64,000 bases of DNA from the NCBI GenBank assembly GCA_031979385.1, contig DALZEF010000006.1, positions 96,263-160,262 on the forward strand, read 5' to 3'. Positions 53,215 to 61,712 of the stretch are shown here, in pieces. The notes under the pieces were generated by a model that saw nothing but the letters and a program-made list of their open reading frames with translations, was not told the origin of the DNA and made no database searches. Made by a program: the position numbers and the translations under genes. Positions within the stretch are counted from its first letter, which is position 1, and the number at the start of each line of letters is the position of its first letter. The DNA comes from Timonella sp031979385 (lineage in GTDB: Bacteria > Actinomycetota > Actinomycetes > Actinomycetales > Cellulomonadaceae).

Positions 53215-54435
53215 TTACGTAAGTCGCTCACGCACCTTGGGCCGCACAAACTTGGCTGGCGTGTTCGGTCCGTCCCAGACCTGCAGGACGCCCCAGCCAA
53301 CCGCTGCGACAGGCACGGACAAGACCGCACCGAGGATACCGCCGATGATCGTGCCTGCGGTCAACGCGAGCAGAATGACGAGCGGGTGCAGTGACAACGA
53401 GGTACCCATGATCTTCGGCTGCAGGAGGTTACCCTCAAGTTGGTTCACACCAATGACGATGATGACCACGATGACAGCAGCCCACAGGCCGTTGGCGACC
53501 AGAGCGACAAGAGCCGCGAGGATTCCTGCGACTGTCGCACCGACGAGCGGGATGAAGGACAGGGCAAAGACCAGGACTGCGAGCGGGAGCGCAAGCGGAA
53601 CCCCGATGATCGCCAGACCAACGCCAATACCGATCGCGTCGACGGCCGCCACCATCGCAGTGCCGCGAACATACTGGCCAAGGGTCTTGACGGTACGGGC
53701 GCCCACGCGGCGACCACGTGCGTACTGTTCGCCCTCGAACGGACGAAGTACGAACTCCCAGATCTTGGGTCCATCCTTCATGAAGAAGAACAGCACCACC
53801 ACGAGCAGCACGAATCCAGTCACGAACGAGGCGGTAGCCGAGACTCCCGCGATCGCGGAGGAACCGAACTTGCTCGACATCAGGAAGCCGCGGACCGATT
53901 CCTGAACGGAGGTGAACTGTTCCTCGGTGATCTCGAACGGCAGGTTCTCAATCAGGCCCTGCAACTCGAAGAATCCCTCGCGAGCAGAGTCGGCAAGATC
54001 CTGCCACTGGTGTCGGACGGCATTCACGATCATCGTGACCACGCCACCAAGCACCACGACCGCCCCGAGCAGAGTCAGTATTGTCGCCCAGATGGGTTTC
54101 ATGCCAAAACCCTCGAGTTTGTCGAGCAGGGGGCGCAACGCCGAGGCGAAGATCAGCGCGAGCAGGATCGGGATGATCAGAGTGCTCAGGTAACTCATCC
54201 CGAAGACAACGACAGACACGAAAATCAGAACCGCGAGCACCTGAATGGAGCGAGTCGCGGCACGGCCCATCCCGTCCCTCCACAGTGAGGGCTCGACATC
54301 GACCGGGTCCGCCGTCGTGGTGGCGGCGTTGACGGTGATTGAGCCCTTACGCGCGAACAGGAACCCGACAGGCATATTGCCCACGGTGGCTGTTTCCTTC
54401 TTCGAGTCGTCTTGGCGTGGGGTATGTGATCCCAT
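53215..54435 (-). CDS. AI-2E transporter family (PerM/TqsA-like) permease
   Basis: A 406-residue membrane protein. After a cytoplasmic N-terminus (about 55 residues) there are eight or so helices. The first pair (IQVLAVLIFVSVVVFGMSYL and STLIIPILLALIFAS) and the C-terminal block (SFIPLVGATVAGILAALVAL, GTIIGGILGAVLSVPVAAVG) are typical, with the central coiled segment and the QLEGNLLQPKIMG signature. Members export small molecules or ions; the autoinducer-2 link is not established for most. The ribosome binding site AAGGAG precedes ATG 54435. It follows the methyltransferase gene by 32 bp on the same strand. Confidence 0.9.
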   Translation of the reverse strand: MGSHTPRQDDSKKETATVGNMPVGFLFARKGSITVNAATTTADPVDVEPSLWRDGMGRAATRSIQVLAVLIFVSVVVFGMSYLSTLIIPILLALIFASALRPLLDKLEGFGMKPIWATILTLLGAVVVLGGVVTMIVNAVRHQWQDLADSAREGFFELQGLIENLPFEITEEQFTSVQESVRGFLMSSKFGSSAIAGVSATASFVTGFVLLVVVLFFFMKDGPKIWEFVLRPFEGEQYARGRRVGARTVKTLGQYVRGTAMVAAVDAIGIGVGLAIIGVPLALPLAVLVFALSFIPLVGATVAGILAALVALVANGLWAAVIVVIIVIGVNQLEGNLLQPKIMGTSLSLHPLVILLALTAGTIIGGILGAVLSVPVAAVGWGVLQVWDGPNTPAKFVRPKVRERLT

Positions 54436-54467
54436 TGACTGCTCCTTCTCGCACGGCTCTTGCGATT

Positions 54468-56018
54468 CTACTGCACAGGCACGAGCAGGCCGTCGGTGAC
54501 AAGGCCGCGGACATCGGGTAATACTTCGGCACGCAGGTCGATTTCATCCACCTCGAACAGGGTCGCGATGGCTCCGGTGATCTGGCCGATGGTGAGTTCG
54601 CCGTCGCAGGCACCCACAAGTCCGGCCAAAACGGTCGTGGCTTGAACTGTGCGCCCATAGCCTCCGCCCTGTCGGATGATGATGACGTTTGGGTCTTGGC
54701 TGCCGGGGGTGTAGTAGCGTTCCTCGGTAATGTCCTGGGTAACGGTGAGGCGCTGTGTGCATAGTTCGTCATCGGACAGGGCGGTGTGCCAGTCGTGGGC
54801 GGCTATGCTGCGTGCGACAACCGGTCCGAGCGGTTGCTGCACAGTTCCGGTGATCTCCTCGAGGCGGCGCACGGTACGCTCCCCTGACGCCGGTTTCCGC
54901 AGCCAGATCATGCCGAACCCGATCCCTTGAACGTTGCGCGAGGCGAAATCGTCAAGCCATGCGGAATAGGTTGCGGCGTAGGCCTCTGGGTCGCGGTCTT
55001 GAGTGGTGCCGCCGTCGCGAATCCAGGTCTCGGCGTATTGGGCGGGGTCGAGCAGTTCGCGTTGAACGATCCAGGCATCGAGCGGGCCGTGTGCTGCTTC
55101 GGCTTCGTCCAGCCACTGGATGACCCGCTCGGTCCAGTCCGCCTCACCCCGGATCTCCCAGTTTCCGAGCAGGTGCGCCACACCGCCGGGAGCAAGGACG
55201 GAGCCGATCTGCACGATCAGATCGTGCACCAGGTCATCGCCCGAACGCCCGCCGTCGCGGTACTCGTACTGTGGCAGGGTGGAGTTGTTGTCGATGCGCG
55301 GCGTGATCACGAATGGCGGGTTGGATACCACGAGGTCGAAGCGCTCGTCCGCAACCGGTTCAAGCATCGATCCAAGTCGCAGATCGCACGACACCTCATT
55401 GAGCGCCGCGTTGAAGCGGGCGTAGTCGAGCGCACGCCTCGAAATATCGGTTGCGACAATCGTGTCCGCGTGGGTTGATGCATGCAGCGCTTGGATACCG
55501 CACCCGGTACCCAGATCGAGCACCCGACCAACCTTGGTGCGACTGGTGAACTGTGCGAGCGTCAACGATGCGCCACCGGCCCCGAGCACGTGGTCCGCTG
55601 CGAGCGCACCGCCCGTGGCAACCTCGCCAAGATCGGATGCAAGCCACCAGTCGGTCTGGCCCGACTCGTCGGAAAATGCGTGTGGACGGATTTCCGTGAG
55701 TGCACGGATTCCGGGTCCTTCCCGTGTCACGAGGTTCATGGCGCATGCCCCGGCAAGCCCGAGCGTGGGGAAGGCTGCCGCGATCTCTGCTTCCGTGAGC
55801 GTGTGCCCGAGCATGAACAGCCGCATCAGGTAGGCCGCAGGATCGGTTGAATCGATGAGCACTCGTGTGGCGGGGACGGCCTGTTCCCGATGTAGGGCGT
55901 CGTTTGCGAGGTCGCCGAGTAACTGTGTGGTGCGGTCAATCGTGTAGTTTGCGTTCCTGAGATCAGCGCGCAGGGCTGTCAGTTGATCGGTGACGTTGGG
56001 CGTTGGGTGCTCGGTCAT
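54468..56018 (-). CDS. Class I SAM-dependent methyltransferase (RsmC/PrmC-like)
   Basis: A 516-residue protein. The middle has the SAM-binding motif I VLDLGTGCGIQALHAS (about 173-188) and the NPPF motif VVSNPPFVITPR (about 240-251) of enzymes that methylate planar amino groups in nucleic acids or glutamine. A roughly 130-residue N-terminal domain, in which RADLRNANYTIDRTTQLLGD is the recognisable block, and a C-terminal domain of about 200 residues are additional. This three-part layout is a known actinobacterial family whose substrate I do not recognise. It lies 32 bp upstream of the AI-2E gene and may be co-transcribed. Confidence 0.85.
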   Translation of the reverse strand: MTEHPTPNVTDQLTALRADLRNANYTIDRTTQLLGDLANDALHREQAVPATRVLIDSTDPAAYLMRLFMLGHTLTEAEIAAAFPTLGLAGACAMNLVTREGPGIRALTEIRPHAFSDESGQTDWWLASDLGEVATGGALAADHVLGAGGASLTLAQFTSRTKVGRVLDLGTGCGIQALHASTHADTIVATDISRRALDYARFNAALNEVSCDLRLGSMLEPVADERFDLVVSNPPFVITPRIDNNSTLPQYEYRDGGRSGDDLVHDLIVQIGSVLAPGGVAHLLGNWEIRGEADWTERVIQWLDEAEAAHGPLDAWIVQRELLDPAQYAETWIRDGGTTQDRDPEAYAATYSAWLDDFASRNVQGIGFGMIWLRKPASGERTVRRLEEITGTVQQPLGPVVARSIAAHDWHTALSDDELCTQRLTVTQDITEERYYTPGSQDPNVIIIRQGGGYGRTVQATTVLAGLVGACDGELTIGQITGAIATLFEVDEIDLRAEVLPDVRGLVTDGLLVPVQ

Positions 56019-56126
56019 GGCTCCATTGTTTCAAATGGAAGTGGACAGGCCGAAAATATCCTTCCGGGCGCGGGCAGGGTGTGGTTGTGCATAGTTCGGT
56101 CGTGCACTGTCAGTGGGGCTAAAGGC

Positions 56127-56188
56127 GTCCGGGTGCGCGCACAAAATGAGTGAACTCGGGCCAAAAAATCCCCACCGAGTTGGGTGGG
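56127..56188. repeat. Intergenic palindromic element, copy E
   Basis: Shares with copies A and D, in the same order, GTCCGGGTGC, an ACAAAAT loop, CTCGGGCCAAAAAA and CCCCACCGAGTTGGGTGGG. Its last 18 bases equal those of copy A. The two arms are imperfect. It lies in the 208-bp gap between the methyltransferase and the EEP nuclease, which are divergent. Confidence 0.65.
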
Positions 56189-56226
56189 TCGAGCGGCGAC
56201 ATCTCGGTTCGCCGTAGGCTGGTTCC

Positions 56227-56964
56227 GTGACCTCATCACTGCGCATCGTGTCGTATAACTTCAAGGCCCTGAAGATGGATGCCGCCGCTCTGGGTGCGGT
56301 GTTGCGTGCCCAACAGGCCGATGTCGTGGCCGTTCAGGAACCGCCACGGTTCTGGGGCGCACGCCGTCGGTTGCGTGAGTTCGCCCAAGCCTGTGGATTT
56401 GAGGTCGTGGTGTACGGCAACTATCCGTTCGGCGGAGCCACCACCGCGCTGCTCGCCACCCCAGAGGTGGCAGCGCGGGTGATCGACCGCGGCTCGCAGA
56501 TCCTACCCTTCGACCCCTGGCTGTGGCCCTCGCTGTGGCGTGAACATCGCATATGGCCGTCGCGGCGTGGGTACGCCTACCTCACGACCACGGATGTCAC
56601 GGTCATCTCCATTCATCTCGGGCTCAATCCCGAAGAGCGGGAGGTGCACCGCAACATCATCTTGAACCGCATCCATGCCCTCGGCGCGCGTCGCTGCATC
56701 GTCGCTGGCGACCTCAATGAGCGCCCGGGTGGGCCAAGTTGGCTGGCGTTCGAGCGCCGGTTGCGGGACGTCGTGCGCCTGATGTCCGACGAGTCGGACA
56801 GTTCCTTCCACACCTTCCCGTCCCAGCGGGCCCGGCTACGGATCGACGGCGTTTTCGTGGGCACCGACTTCGCGGTCGAGGAGGTCCACGTTCCCGATGG
56901 CCCCGATGTGCAGGCTGCGAGCGATCACCTGCCCACGGTGGTACGGGTACGACTCCCGTCGTGA
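56227..56964 (+). CDS. Endonuclease/exonuclease/phosphatase (EEP) family protein
   Basis: A 245-residue cytoplasmic metallohydrolase starting at GTG 56227. The EEP active-site blocks are in order: SYNFK (Asn), VVAVQEPPRFW (Glu), ISIHLGLN (His), VAGDLNERPG (Asp/Asn) and RIDGVFVG with ASDHLPTVV (Asp-His pair). The fold covers DNA-repair nucleases (ExoIII), inositol phosphatases and others; the target here is unknown. It ends 17 bp from the convergent nrdG stop. Confidence 0.87.
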   Translation: MTSSLRIVSYNFKALKMDAAALGAVLRAQQADVVAVQEPPRFWGARRRLREFAQACGFEVVVYGNYPFGGATTALLATPEVAARVIDRGSQILPFDPWLWPSLWREHRIWPSRRGYAYLTTTDVTVISIHLGLNPEEREVHRNIILNRIHALGARRCIVAGDLNERPGGPSWLAFERRLRDVVRLMSDESDSSFHTFPSQRARLRIDGVFVGTDFAVEEVHVPDGPDVQAASDHLPTVVRVRLPS

Positions 56965-56980
56965 GAAATGACTGGGCGGG

Positions 56981-57676
56981 TCATACGAGTGGGAGTATGT
57001 CGTTCGCACCGTGCGAGGCCTTCGAACGGTACTGTTCCAGAGCGCGCGCATACTCGGGATTCGTTCCCTCCGTACGCACTCGTTGGACGACGTAGTCGGT
57101 CACGCCCAGAGCATAGACCTGTTCCCGGATCTCAAGGATGTCGTCCTCATCAAGGACAAGCGGGTCGAGGGTCGTACGTACCTGCACCTCGATTCCCGCG
57201 GACACGAGGGTGCTCAGCGATTCTAGTGCCACGCTGCCGTCGCTTGGGACACCGATAACCGCCGCGTACTTGTCCGGGATGGCCTTGATGTCGAATGCAA
57301 CCCAGTCCAGGTATGGCAGCAGTTGCTCGATCCGACGCGGGTAAGCACCACCCGTGTGCAGCCCAACCTGGAAGCCCAGTTCCCTAACCTGCCGAGCAGC
57401 CTCAACGACCGCCAGTTGGCGGGTCGGTTCACCCCCTGAGAACACCACGCCGTCGAGCAGGCCTCGCCGCGTTTCCAAGACTTCAAGAACTCGCTCCCAG
57501 GCCACAACGCCGGGTTTCTTCGGGTCGATGATGTCGAAGTTGTGGCAGTATCCGCACCGCCAGGGGCAGCCCTGCAAGAACACGACCGCCACGAGCTTTC
57601 CAGGCCAGTCGCAGGCCGAGAACGGCTCAAAGCCTGCAATATCGAGCCGTAGAGAAGTTACCCCAGACATTGTCAT
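56981..57676 (-). CDS. nrdG: Anaerobic ribonucleotide reductase activating protein (radical SAM)
   Basis: Radical-SAM activase that installs the glycyl radical in class III ribonucleotide reductase NrdD. The 231-residue protein has the Cx3Cx2C cluster motif (Cys37, Cys41, Cys44) in GCPWRCGYCHN, the SAM-binding VVFSGGEPT and the later DIKAIPDK block. Its ATG 57676 follows, five bases after a stop, a short NrdD-like ORF, and the ribosome binding site (GGAG) lies inside that ORF's last codons. A full-length nrdD, its necessary partner, is not in this window, so the protein may depend on a distant nrdD or act on another glycyl-radical enzyme. Confidence 0.9.
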   Translation of the reverse strand: MTMSGVTSLRLDIAGFEPFSACDWPGKLVAVVFLQGCPWRCGYCHNFDIIDPKKPGVVAWERVLEVLETRRGLLDGVVFSGGEPTRQLAVVEAARQVRELGFQVGLHTGGAYPRRIEQLLPYLDWVAFDIKAIPDKYAAVIGVPSDGSVALESLSTLVSAGIEVQVRTTLDPLVLDEDDILEIREQVYALGVTDYVVQRVRTEGTNPEYARALEQYRSKASHGANDILPLV

Positions 57677-57679
57677 TCC

Positions 57680-57940
57680 TTAGACTCCGATGGTGGAGAA
57701 GCGCGAGTCCAGGGTGCCCGGGTATCGGCGCGTGTAGTGGAACAACCCCTCGTCAATGTAATGCTGAACCACCTCGCGTTTGCGTTCGAGCGAGTCCCTA
57801 CCGAGTTCCATGAGGTGGTCAAGGTCGTTCATGGAGTCAGTAACGTTGACCAGCACCGGTTCCACTGCGCTTCCGGTGGACCGGTCCCGGTTCGCTCCTG
57901 CCGTGTTGGCACTGGCAGAGGTAGGCAGTGCAGTCATCAC
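57680..57940 (-). CDS. NrdD-like fragment (remnant of class III ribonucleotide reductase)
   Basis: An 86-codon ORF whose second half, DLDHLMELGRDSLERKREVV, then HYIDEGLFHYTRRYPGTL and RFSTIGV, matches an internal region of NrdD (about 45 residues), where the family continues VNGMNE. Here a stop follows STIGV. The first 35 residues (MMTALPTSASANTAGANR...) are Ser/Ala/Thr-rich and not NrdD-like. The glycyl-radical and cysteine motifs of the reductase are absent, so it cannot be an active enzyme. It keeps the promoter position and the start context of the nrd operon, five bases ahead of nrdG, and contains its ribosome binding site. It is either a decayed nrdD or a small protein of unknown role. 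Confidence 0.65.
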   Translation of the reverse strand: MMTALPTSASANTAGANRDRSTGSAVEPVLVNVTDSMNDLDHLMELGRDSLERKREVVQHYIDEGLFHYTRRYPGTLDSRFSTIGV

Positions 57941-57976
57941 AAACCCCTTCGATCATCCGCCCCACCACACCATGAA

Positions 57977-58024
57977 CCACTACATGTGGTAACCGTGGGC
58001 AAAAATGGCCACTATATATACCAA
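57977..58024. promoter_or_regulatory. Pair of NrdR-box-like sites upstream of nrdD'-nrdG
   Basis: Two 16-bp sites, 57977-57992 (CCACTACATGTGGTAA) and 58009-58024 (CCACTATATATACCAA), start exactly 32 bp apart, the helical spacing seen for tandem NrdR boxes. Both share the CCACTA start and an alternating AT core like the NrdR consensus. They lie 37-84 bp ahead of the nrdD' start, where the regulator of ribonucleotide reductases normally binds. Confidence 0.55.
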
Positions 58025-58642
58025 TATTTCGACATTCTGACGGAAGCGCAAGAGGGACGTTCGTCCTCGATCACCCACAATCTGACGGACGTTGGGCGCA
58101 ATTTTCTTACTGTCAGAAAACATCGACACGGCACTCATAGAAAACACCTCACTGTGCGAGCGCTCTGACATAGCTTCTTTCTGACAGCGGCTTGAATGTC
58201 AGGTGACGGCTTCACACAGCACACACCAAGTAGCGCAAATCTTCACCCGCACATTGACCAGCCCGAATGAACTCCCCATGATGAATTCTTCCGCTTGCGG
58301 TTGCTAAGCCGATGAGGCCTTCGTAACGTCGAGGTAAGGGGAAATACGCGACACGAAGGGTTTGAAGCCCGCTCAGCCCGAATGTCGCTGACTTTCGCCT
58401 ATCGCAACCGGTTCGCCCCGCTCGTGGACCATCAGGGTTCTAGGCATCGATTCAGAGGCCCATGAGCTGCGATCTAGGTGTGCTGGCCCGGTGCCGCACA
58501 CAAACATCAAAAACTTGAGATCTTTGGTTTCACGGTCTTGGAGTCCGACCTTGGCGGGGGTGCGGGCCCATATAGACGCAGGCCGTGAGACACGCGAGGA
58601 CTTGCGAATCGTCTGACTCCCAGATTCCACCTCGCGTCCTTT

Positions 58643-58674
58643 GGAGGGGCCGACTACGCGCAGTCGGCCCCTCC
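58643..58674. terminator. Hairpin in the nrd/gal gap
   Basis: Perfect 13-bp GC-rich stem (58643-58655 with 58662-58674) with a 6-base loop, followed by CCTTAT. The transcript it would end is unknown. Confidence 0.6.
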
Positions 58675-58750
58675 CCTTATCCCATCGGCTGCTCTGCACA
58701 CACTCGCACACGGATCGCCGACGAGCCGTCAGTTGGCACTCCATCCTGCG

Positions 58751-58800
58751 GCCCAGCCGTGCTGGGTCATGCCAGGCCCAGCCGTGCTGGGTCATGCCAG
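58751..58800. repeat. 25-bp perfect tandem repeat
   Basis: Two exact copies of a 25-bp unit (58751-58775, 58776-58800), each containing the mini-hairpin CCCAGC-cgt-GCTGGG; a third degenerate piece follows at 58801. Confidence 0.9.
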
Positions 58801-58890
58801 GCCCGCCCTGCTGCGGGAATCGTCGGCAATCCAGAACACAGCACAGCGCAGGCAACAGCTAGGCGGCACGGAAGTTCACTGACGAGACAA

Positions 58891-58934
58891 CACTGGGGGC
58901 GAGCATGGTGAACCCACCATGCTCGCCCCCAGTG
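58891..58934 (-). terminator. 20-bp perfect hairpin after galK
   Basis: Arms 58891-58910 and 58915-58934 pair exactly with a 4-base loop, 22 bp after the galK stop; TTGT follows on the minus strand. Confidence 0.8.
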
Positions 58935-58956
58935 CCGCGTATTCACGCCACAAACG

Positions 58957-60201
58957 CTAGAAGGCTGGCGCTCCAGCCGCAGCGATCATGAAGCCCGGGG
59001 CGTTGAACCCGTGCTCCTCGAACTTCTGTGCGACTGCGCCCGCGATACGCTCCGCATCCGACAGCGCGACGAGTGAGATCGCAGAGCCGCCAAAGCCACC
59101 ACCGATCATGCGACCGCCAAGCGCACCAGCCTCGTTGGCAGCGTCAACCGCAACGTCAAGTTCCACGCAGGAGACCTCGTAGTCATCACGCAGCGAGACG
59201 TGTGCCTCGGTCAGAACGGGGCCGATCTCAACCGTCTTGCCCTCGGCGAGAAGACGCTCCACAATGTGCACGCGCTCGATGTCGCCGAGCACATGCTTGA
59301 CCCGCCTACGTACAACATCGAGTTCCTGCCCTTGAAGTCGCTCTTGGGCCAACTCCAAACGCGCAGCCACATCATCAAACGAGTCGCCCGCATCCGCGAT
59401 CTCACGGAGCACACTGACCCCGAGCGCGCCAGCCGCGGCCTCACAGGTCGCACGACGTTGGGCATACTGTCCGTCAACGAGTTGGTGTGGTGCTCGGGTG
59501 TCGATGACCAACAGGGCCAGGCCGCTCGACTCAAGATCGAACGGAACGTGCTTGGTGGACTGGTCGAGGCAGTCGAGCAACAGGAGGTACCCTTCACGCG
59601 AGCGCAGTGACGCGGATTGGTCCATGCCACCGGTATTCGCACCCGCCATCTCACGCTCCGCACGAATGCAGGCTTCCACTAGGGTGATGCGCCCAGCGTC
59701 ATTCGGGTCGTTCCTGGTGCCAGCAAGGCCAAGGCCATAGACCTCATCGAGCGCCACTGCAACCGACGCCTCAAGCGCCGCCGAGGAGGAAAGACCTGCG
59801 CCATAGGGGACGCACGAGGTGACGGCCGCATCAAAGCCGCCAACCGTGTGGCCCGCTTCGCGCAGCGCCCACGCAACACCGGTCACGTAGGCGGCCCAAC
59901 CATCAACGGAACCAGCCCGCAGATCATCGACGCGCCCCTCCCATACCGTTGCTTCCTGACCCGAGACCAGCCGGATCACCCCATCCGTGCGTGGGGTCAG
60001 CGCAAGATAGGTGCGGTGCAGTAGCGCAAAGGGAAACACGAGGCCACCGTTGTAGTCAGTGTGTTCGCCGATAAGGTTGGCACGCCCCGGTGCCGACCAG
60101 ATGCCAGCCGGCTGTGAACCATACGCCTCGGTGAACACCTTGGTCGCCCGCTGCGAGCCTTCTTCGACGCTCCACGCATCGAGCCATTCGATTGCAGTCA
60201 C
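58957..60201 (-). CDS. galK: Galactokinase
   Basis: Phosphorylates galactose to galactose-1-phosphate, the first step of the Leloir pathway. The 414-residue GHMP kinase has the galactokinase signature GRANLIGEHTDYNGG (39-53), the ATP loop PYGAGLSSSAALEAS (132-146) and the late GGRMIGGGFGGSAISL. Its start overlaps the galT stop by four bases, so the two form a galTK operon, with the ROK regulator divergent. A 20-bp perfect hairpin terminates it. Confidence 0.96.
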   Translation of the reverse strand: MTAIEWLDAWSVEEGSQRATKVFTEAYGSQPAGIWSAPGRANLIGEHTDYNGGLVFPFALLHRTYLALTPRTDGVIRLVSGQEATVWEGRVDDLRAGSVDGWAAYVTGVAWALREAGHTVGGFDAAVTSCVPYGAGLSSSAALEASVAVALDEVYGLGLAGTRNDPNDAGRITLVEACIRAEREMAGANTGGMDQSASLRSREGYLLLLDCLDQSTKHVPFDLESSGLALLVIDTRAPHQLVDGQYAQRRATCEAAAGALGVSVLREIADAGDSFDDVAARLELAQERLQGQELDVVRRRVKHVLGDIERVHIVERLLAEGKTVEIGPVLTEAHVSLRDDYEVSCVELDVAVDAANEAGALGGRMIGGGFGGSAISLVALSDAERIAGAVAQKFEEHGFNAPGFMIAAAGAPAF

Positions 60202-61394
60202 TGGGCTACCTCATTGAGTCGATCTGCGATTTTCTCCGGGGTCGTGTCCGAGATCCACGCCCCCATTCCCGATTCAGAACCCGCTAGGTACTTGAGCTTG
60301 CCGGGAGAACGAAGGAAAGAGAACAGTTGAAGATGCAGGCGCAGATCCTCGCGGCCCTCTCCTACCGGAGCCTGATGCCATGCAGCGATGTAGGGGGTCT
60401 TGGTCAACTCTCCATTTTCCTGCGGCGGGAAGAAGCGTTCCACCCGATTCAGTATCTCCAGGTAGGCAGTGGCAAGATCTGCACGTTCGTCCTCATTCAA
60501 CGCAACAAGATCCGGCACATCACGGCGCGGTGCAAGATGGATCTCAACCGGCCAACGCGCAGCCATGGGGACATATCCGACCCAGTGCTCAGACTCGAAC
60601 ACGATGCGGCGCCCTGAGCGCAGTTCAGCATCGAGAACATCGCGCAGCAGGTTACGCCCCGTCGCCTCACGGTGCTTGCGCGCCTGAACCAGCATCTGGG
60701 CGGTACGCGGGGTCAGATACGGGTAGGCGTAGATCTGACCATGCGGATGGTGCAGCGTCACCCCGATCTCCTGACCACGGTTCTCAAAGCAAAAGACCTG
60801 TTCGACCCCATCGAGTGCGGACAGTTCCTCGGTGCGATCAGCCCATGCCTCAATGATGGTGCGCATACGCTGAGGTGAGACCTCGCGCAGCGATTTCTGG
60901 TCGTCTGGCGAGAAGCAGATGACCTCACAGCGACCAGCAGCCGGACGAACTCGCCAAAAGTCGACATCCTCGAACGTCGTCTCGATGTCATCCACGCCGG
61001 GCACGCGCATGAGTGATGGGAAACGGTTCTCGAACACGACAACGTCATAGTCCTCATCCGGGATCTCACCGTCCGAATAGGCAGCACCCGGCTTTGCCGG
61101 CGCAAGCGGGTTTGCATCCGCTGGCGGCAGGAAGGTGCGGTTCATGCGGTGCGCAGCATGAGGAATCCACTCGCCGGTAAGCACATCAAGACGCATCGTC
61201 GGTCCGGTGACCGGGTGCTCGACGCCGTTTTCATCCAGCACCGGCGCATACCGATCGCTCAACGGGCGTGGATCATCGAGTCGGCGGGTCCTCTCCCCCG
61301 AGACGTACTGGGCATTGTCGTCAAAATAAAACAGGTCACGTCCATCAGCGAGCGTCGCTCGGGTCTTGCGGACCGCATCACTCAAGATACTCAA
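60198..61394 (-). CDS. galT: Galactose-1-phosphate uridylyltransferase
   Basis: Exchanges UDP-glucose and galactose-1-phosphate to give UDP-galactose and glucose-1-phosphate. The 398-residue protein has the active-site HPHGQ at 216-220 (nucleophilic second His) and the surrounding CFENRGQEIGVTLH, plus the family's VFENRFPSL and AARWPVEIHLAPRR blocks. It starts at TTG 61394, supported by a GAGGTGG ribosome binding site four bases upstream. Overlaps galK by ATGA. No galE is in the window. Confidence 0.95.
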   Translation of the reverse strand: MSILSDAVRKTRATLADGRDLFYFDDNAQYVSGERTRRLDDPRPLSDRYAPVLDENGVEHPVTGPTMRLDVLTGEWIPHAAHRMNRTFLPPADANPLAPAKPGAAYSDGEIPDEDYDVVVFENRFPSLMRVPGVDDIETTFEDVDFWRVRPAAGRCEVICFSPDDQKSLREVSPQRMRTIIEAWADRTEELSALDGVEQVFCFENRGQEIGVTLHHPHGQIYAYPYLTPRTAQMLVQARKHREATGRNLLRDVLDAELRSGRRIVFESEHWVGYVPMAARWPVEIHLAPRRDVPDLVALNEDERADLATAYLEILNRVERFFPPQENGELTKTPYIAAWHQAPVGEGREDLRLHLQLFSFLRSPGKLKYLAGSESGMGAWISDTTPEKIADRLNEVAQ

Positions 61395-61631
61395 ACTGCC
61401 ACCTCTTCACTCTTTCTCGCGGCGGAGCACCGCCGCCTGACCGGCCTGTCGTGGGAAGGTTGGCTCCCTGCATCGGCCAGCCGTATCGTCGAAAATCTGG
61501 GGTATAGCACGCACTAAGCGCTCAGATGTCTGCCGCGTAAGGCACTGCGCTGAACCTGAGCAGGCATCGAGCCGTTGCCCCTCACTGCACCACTCAGACT
61601 GGAGCACATGCGGTCAGAAGCAACAACCTAT

Positions 61632-61652
61632 TTATTTTTACGATGAAAATTA
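61632..61652. promoter_or_regulatory. Candidate ROK operator 1 in the galT/ROK gap
   Basis: TTATTTT-N7-AAAATTA, an inverted repeat with one mismatch like NagC/Mlc-type operators, centred at 61642. It lies in the 350-bp divergent region 61395-61744 and 81 bp from the second site. The rest of the region shows no gene. Confidence 0.45.
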
Positions 61653-61712
61653 GTCTGTTGTCAACCGTGCCGGAACACCACCCGGAGCAGCGAGTGAGGC
61701 CCGCGCCCCGAT

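Larger units (their letters stand above)
57941..58956. other. 1-kb gene-poor region between nrd and gal operons
   Basis: About 1 kb with no convincing protein gene. It contains the NrdR boxes (57977-58024), a cluster of TCTGAC/GTCAGA half-sites (58035-58203), a hairpin terminator (58643-58674), a 25-bp direct repeat (58751-58800) and the galK terminator (58891-58934). The ORF at 58373-58855 on the minus strand reads through the direct repeat as a duplicated peptide and looks non-coding. I tried tmRNA, RNase P and SRP RNA signatures and found none. Confidence 0.5.

Noticed and set aside
58373..58855. 160-codon minus-strand ORF in the nrd/gal gap
   Set aside because: It runs through a 25-bp tandem repeat and a terminator hairpin, is rich in Arg/Trp/Gly, and has no domain; more likely non-coding.
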